Assembly: GCA_914767715.1 (NCBI GenBank)
Contig: OU612068.1
Span: forward strand, 22,012,001 to 22,076,000
DNA from: Membranipora membranacea
Lineage: Eukaryota; Bryozoa; Gymnolaemata; Cheilostomatida; Membraniporidae
Reading direction: 5' to 3'
DNA length: 64,000 bases
Notes under the pieces: generated by a model
What the model was told of the DNA's origin: nothing
Database searches by the model: none
The model's input: the letters and a program-made list of their open reading frames with translations, nothing else
Position numbers and translations under genes: made by a program
Part shown: one piece after another, positions 59,052-64,000 of the stretch
How positions within the stretch are numbered: the stretch's first letter is position 1
Layout of the letters: each line of letters opens with the position of its first letter

Positions 59052-61850
59052 CTGTAAAATATATATAGAAAATTGAAGATGATGCGAAAATGGAATTATT
59101 ACGTCACCGCATATCTATAATGCTAAAGGTTACCAGTCAGCTTCTCTTCACAGTTGGATTTACCTTACCAAGCAGAGAATACCTGGGAATATCGGGATCT
59201 AACACATGAGCAGTGTCCAGGCTCTACCGATTGCACTTTGGTGGATGATGATGTAAATTTTACATGTCATTAATTTGATCATAACTAACTGTAACTATGT
59301 CCAGCTAACTCCACTACTCAATTTAAATTTTCAAAGGTTTGAGTCAAAGCAAACAGGATATTGAGCAATTTAAATGTGGGACCTATTTTTTCGTAAATGG
59401 AAAGGTTGCAGTTAATTAAATTTCAGTCTGAGTTACATAGTCATACATATTTACACTGCACCACTAGTATCTCCATCGAGGTTGCAGTTTTAAACTAATG
59501 CACCCAAAATCAACCAACTTGTACGCTGCTGAAGGGCAATTTTGCAGGACCCATGAATGATTATGGTCATTGCAGCACGCTAATAATTGAAGAACAGAGT
59601 TTGTAAAAAGAACAGATTCAACATTTAACTGCCCAACTAAAGTCAAAGCATCACACATCAGGTATTGAAGTCAGCCAGTGCGCCTGGTATGCAATTATCC
59701 AACCTGGAACCCGGCATGGTCGTTCCTGCTCTTTATATTTCACTTGTGCCAATATACCCAAAATATAAAAAATCACATAAAAAATGGGTCATTTATTCAT
59801 ATTTTCTTTTACAAACTATCTGCGGTCTGAAGACTCAGGTCTAGCTCACTAGACCTGACATTAGCAATACAGGACATGGCACATTGGTTGGAACGCCATG
59901 AAGGCCCATTTCCATGAGATACTCAACTAACTATCTAAGATCCCTTATTCTGTTTGAATTTTAGAAGAACCATAGTGAACAAGCAACCAGAAATCATAAT
60001 ATAAATAATCAAACAAACCTTTGTCGATCCTCTGATTAATACCAGACAGCCGATAACGACCAGAACATTCGTGATTCCGAATATGCTGAATTCTCCTCCT
60101 CTAAGTAATATGCGTGTGGGTATTTCTGTGTCATGAGGACTAAGGGAGCAAGTCAAAGCCACTAGTATCAATAAGATCCACAATACAAAGGCAACTATCA
60201 GCCCGAATAAATTGAAGCCATGTTCAACTCCTTGTTCCCTACAATAGAACATAATTTATAATGACATAAAGTTGAATTTATTTATTTTTTTGGAAAGACA
60301 TTTTCATTTTTATTTTTTTGCATTTTACTTTAGTTGCATTTTGCTCTGCCCCATACTTGAGATCATTGTCATGTGTGTGTTTCACATTGCTGGCCACTTT
60401 TGACACATTTCGGATTCGGAGTCTCACCCGCATGACAATAGAAAATGTGACCTCTTGTAATGGGGGATGATATACCTGGACCTGTAAAACTTGTCATTCG
60501 AAGAACTTGTCATATCTCAAATCATTTCAAGTTTTTTAAAGTTTAAAGCGCAAGGTTCTTCCCCTGCCTGAGGACTGAACATTTTTATTCCTGGACGGCA
60601 CAAATGGCATGTTTTTGGGTCAAGTTGCATTTTTTATCCGGGTCGGCAGGCCATACAGCTGTCATAATGTTGATTGAAAATTAAAATCAGATGTCTTATC
60701 ACATGCCACATTCCGAAGCATGGGCGGCGAAATTTTAGTGCCGTAATTGGGAGGCCGCAATATCTGCGCCAGGTGTCTCTCCATTTGTAGGTAGGTTGGA
60801 TCACACCTTGGGGACAACCAAACCCCAGTAGTTGATGGACCACAGTCGGAGTCAAACCATTTGCATGCTGAAGGGGCTGCGCTCTAACCAACTGAGCCAC
60901 CCCCTACTCCTAGCATCAGTCTATTGACATATTTTGAATGGTCACTGTCTTGTATCTTTGCTTGTTTTTTTTTGCAAATTGTAAATATATGTGATAACCT
61001 AAGGCAAAGCGCTCAGCATTAATTCTAAATCAGGGCAGCATTAAATTCTAGTCAAGTCTTGATAAGAATGAGTTATGCATGCCATCCCTGAATATCAAAG
61101 ATGGGCTCCTCTTTCAAAAGCACTCGTCAGGTCAATAAAGAAACTTGTCAAGGATGGCGTCATGCACACAAAACAAACTAACAAACATACAGACCTTACT
61201 AACTGTAGGTTGTTTCGAACAGGATGACCACCCCGACCAAGAAGAGGTATTGCTTCTTCATTATTTCCTACAAAATATCCAGCTTGGACATTAATGGCAT
61301 TCCCATCAATTTGTGATACTCAGAAACATAACAAAGATACAAGCTATCAATGAAATGTTTTGCTTACTACTGTACTAGCTTGTTAATGATGAGAACTTAG
61401 GTTGAACCATGAGGTTATTTAGGGTATGCTGAGGAGTTAACTCCTAAGTTCTCAAAACTTCAGTGTGTATACAGGGTGGGTGGTCCTACCCTCCCTGTTA
61501 TAAATTATCTAGAAAATTGTTTGGATGTTTCTAATTGATCCAATTAACTCATTCATTTATTACATTTTACTAAGTTATTCCCATTGGATTAGAAATATGG
61601 CAGGCTGGGTAACTCTCATACATCACTGATAGGGGAACAAACCTGCATTTCCAGCTTTCATCAAAAAACTGACAAGAGGCGCTATAGAAGAGAGGCAGAA
61701 TTCTAGTTGGAACGGAAAGAAGTAATGTCCAAAAGAACTGAGTTTCCCCTGGAATGGTGAATCGCCTGAAAGACATTCTCTTATCTTAGAGTTATTAGGG
61801 AGAGGTTCTAAATCTGATGGTGATATGTCTGAATATTCTCCGATTCTCTC
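58491..61850 (-). CDS. Otopetrin-family proton channel, C-terminal part (4 exons)
   Basis: Otopetrins are multi-pass proton-selective channels in animals. Four exons in consistent phase give 353 residues plus stop, with about seven hydrophobic helices (roughly residues 42-64, 104-124, 144-163, 174-190, 216-241, 255-280, 296-322). Family hallmarks are YFFPFQLEFCL in the first exon, TYILDIFQVACQTVLLGYL, and TLPFSLFFRFFSMHIILEVY near the end. The family normally has 12 helices, so the N-terminal five are missing. The first visible exon starts in phase 0 after ATTTCAG at 61851, so more coding exons must lie upstream; none was recognised to 64000. No frame damage is seen. Confidence 0.82.
59052..60018 (-). 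other. Otopetrin intron
   Basis: No exon fits the phase-0 junction. A 64-codon frame at 59464-59658 is not supported. Confidence 0.6.
60019..60238 (-). CDS. Otopetrin exon (two helices)
   Basis: 220 bases, acceptor CTATTGTAG, donor AAAG|GTTTGT. Begins by completing an Arg codon and ends at a codon boundary. Encodes FNLFGLIVAFVLWILLILV and a second helix around ITNVLVVIGCLVLI. Confidence 0.8.
60640..60902 (-). mobile_element. tRNA-derived SINE in otopetrin intron
   Basis: On the minus strand it starts GGGGGTGGCTCAGTTGGTTA, an almost perfect tRNA 5' half with A-box TGGCTCAGTTGG. A B-box-like GGTTTGACTCC follows at tRNA spacing, then a non-tRNA body of about 190 bp. This is the standard layout of a tRNA-derived SINE. 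The tail contains strings shared with 57017-57272. Confidence 0.7.
61195..61267 (-). CDS. Otopetrin small exon (loop)
   Basis: 73 bases, acceptor TTTTGTAG, donor TAAG|GTCTGT. It encodes a hydrophilic loop, NNEEAIPLLGRGGHPVRNNL, and matches both neighbours in phase. It lies between helix-coding exons, as expected for a linker. Confidence 0.72.
61643..61850 (-). CDS. Otopetrin first visible exon
   Basis: 208 bases, acceptor ATTTCAG, donor GCAG|GTTTGT. Encodes a soluble segment (ERIGEYSDISPSDLEPL) and a helix with the family motif YFFPFQLEFCL. Confidence 0.8.
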
Positions 61851-64000
61851 CTGAAATGAATAAAATACATGCAATCTACAATATGGAAATTAATGCTGCT
61901 CAGTATTGTCAAAGCCTGAGAACCTGGCACTAAACAATGTAACGGGCCGTTAAATTGAAATACCAGGTATTATCTGTTTTCTTTACCATTATTATAAATT
62001 ATAACAAGTAAATGAATTTGAGAAAATATGAAACGCTTGCTTATATATAGACTCAAACCCCAACGGTATGAAATGGTCAACGGACAGATCATCTTTTTTT
62101 TGACGGTTCAAGATATTGGAAGGAGCAAAGCAACACCATACATCAATCGAAGGGAATTTTCTCCTGAGTAAGAATATTAAGGTAGTAAAGAAAAAAATTT
62201 GGGGGGCGGCCTTTTTTTTAAAGCAAAACAAATTTTTTGGGGACTTTTTTGGGCCCGTTTCTACCTTGGATGAAAAATATATACTTCCAATGCCTCAGAA
62301 ATATGCATAGAAATAGAATAGAAATTTTGTATCTCTAAAGAAATCACCAAAAAAAACCTTAAACAAATTTAATTTCTGCAAAGTGGTAGTTGTCTCTCCC
62401 TTATTGGATTTTTTTCATTTTTTTGTAGTTTAACAAGGTTTAACTTCAACAAAATATTACACAGACGGTCATGAGCAATCTGCCATATCCCAGAAGAGGT
62501 ACAGCAGTAGTAGTCACTCCAATCTGAATATACAGCCTTGTTTTAAGCTGGAAAGTCGAAGCAGACGTCGCACCCACAACGACAAGATTGCGGCAAAAGT
62601 TACCTCTCATATTCGGCAGCTGCAAGCTTACAATCTGCATTGTGATTACCGGTAGTTGGTCCCTGTCAATTCCTCTAGATCTTTAAGAGCTGGGGGTAGT
62701 GCGGTGTATACAATCTTGCAGACAGCCCCGGTAATCTCCCGCCCATGATCGTTGATTACAGATTGTTCAATTTTTTTTATTTTGGCTGGGCAATCTCCCA
62801 TTTGCTTGCCTCATAGTCAGAGAGACAGACAGAGAATGAAAGTATCTTCTGTGTTCATACTTCCCTGAGAATAGTTGGTGGCTGGCAGATAAAATGACAG
62901 GGTATTGTAATTTTTAGGTGCATGAGACTTGCACCACCGTTTCATGCAGTGCAGCTCCCTACAGGATGAAAATTTACATTGGATCTTGAATTCGGGTTTT
63001 TTCATATATTAAAACCTGGTACATTATTTGATTATTATGAGATTTCGGTGAGGTTGTCAAAGAAACCTTACATCAAGGAATTTTATAAAGATAATCACCT
63101 ATATCTTGACCCCAAAATTCAGCAATAATTGGTCAGGACGCTAAATTAAGTCTCGAAGCACTACAGCTTTAGCACAAACTGGGTAGCTGCTGAGTTGTTT
63201 AATTGTCCGTCTCCAATGATACCAAGGCACCATTGAGCAGTTCTTAGCCTCACTTTGACTTGCAGTCGCCCCTGTGTAGTTGTCTCAATGACAACTCATG
63301 ATTAGCCAATATGTTAAGCCGATGTGTTATGAAGAAACTTGTGTGAAATGTGACAAACCACCTGGCACAAGTTTTATCTCTCCTTGTTATCCCTCCCCCA
63401 CACGAGCATTTCATATAAAGGGCAACTCAAGCACCGAAATCAACAGCATTGCATAGTATCTCGTCTGCCATGTTATTAGATGATTGAAGACTTCTTTGCT
63501 TTGCATTTCTTCATTGCTTCTGCCAGAAAAGCTTGTCTTGCCATACTTTTAGCAATTTACATGAGCTCCACCAAGACCGTCCGTTCTTGGGAGATGAAGC
63601 AGCTTTTCACGCGGGCAGAGCGTCTTTTTTGGCATCGCCAATGAGTGCAGCTATGACATGGTTAGCTTGTTCGGGACCTATTTCAAAGCTGCATCAGCAG
63701 ATAAGTCCCCACTCTTTGCGACTCAACTTTTGAATTCAATGATGACGCACTGCAGTTAAGGGAATATAGATCAACCAATAAGGCACTTTCATTGCTAGCT
63801 CACAAAGTTTTGACAGCCATGAGTGAATGAAACTCAGAGTTTTGATACCCTCCGCCGACATGTCCTGCTCTCAGAATTATCCCATATGTGTTTAAACCAT
63901 GTTCAATTGAGCAATTCAGGTCCTGCCTTGCATATTACAGAAAGATTTAGGTGATCATTAAGAATATGTTCTGAGGCAGGTACTATAAACGATTGGGCTC
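61851..64000. other. Upstream otopetrin intron or flank
   Basis: No exon of the missing otopetrin N-terminal half was recognised on the minus strand. A frame at 62446-62640 contains RLYIQIGVTTTAVPLLGYG but has no family motif or matching splice phase. The plus strand near 63540-63760 is less AT-rich with short open frames but nothing identifiable. Confidence 0.45.

Noticed and set aside
1-64000. CRISPR arrays, rRNA, prophage, retroviral or LTR elements
   Set aside because: No regularly spaced short repeats, rRNA signature, gag/pol/env-like frame or long terminal repeat pair was found.

Overview
This is eukaryotic, animal-type DNA. It is AT-rich, its genes are split by GT-AG introns, and it encodes metazoan protein modules: CUB, Sushi/CCP, an otopetrin, and a signal-peptide receptor with a tyrosine-rich tail. 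It is also full of short repeats, fold-back elements, tRNA-derived repeats and LINE debris. The compact exons and the mix of families suggest a marine invertebrate. A sponge is plausible, but the sequence alone does not prove it. No bacterial operon, CRISPR array or rRNA is visible.

Layout. 1-9.2 kb is a mosaic of diverged repeat copies with LINE fragments. 9.7-22.0 kb is a tandem duplication: copy 1 is 9687-14952 and copy 2 is 14953-21985. Copy 2 lacks 499 bp, which removes a small gene, and carries 2.26 kb not present in copy 1. Repeat arms at 945-1830 and 4560-5640 reappear inverted and in mirrored order at 26300-27200 and 25145-26200, so the duplication sits between imperfect inverted arms. 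27-34 kb holds AT-rich DNA, tRNA-like fragments and a SINE-like family.

35.0-45.8 kb (minus strand) is the centrepiece: a complete 11-exon gene whose splice phases close into one 919-codon reading frame. It encodes a signal peptide, two CUB-like domains, four CCP domains, one membrane span and a 325-residue cytoplasmic tail with nine YxxPhi tyrosine motifs. I read it as an ITIM/ITAM-like surface receptor whose ectodomain is built from complement-type modules. 58.5-61.9 kb (minus strand) holds the last four exons of an otopetrin-type proton channel; its 5' half is not found in the window.

A small basic, helical gene family recurs on the minus strand near 12.0, 23.9 and 49.8 kb (intact two-exon copies) and at 17.3, 51.3 and 55.0 kb (broken copies). 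It is not confidently recognised. Mobile elements include two hAT-like MITEs carrying a tRNA-like segment, a Kolobok-like TTAA element, several fold-back elements and three LINE fragments.
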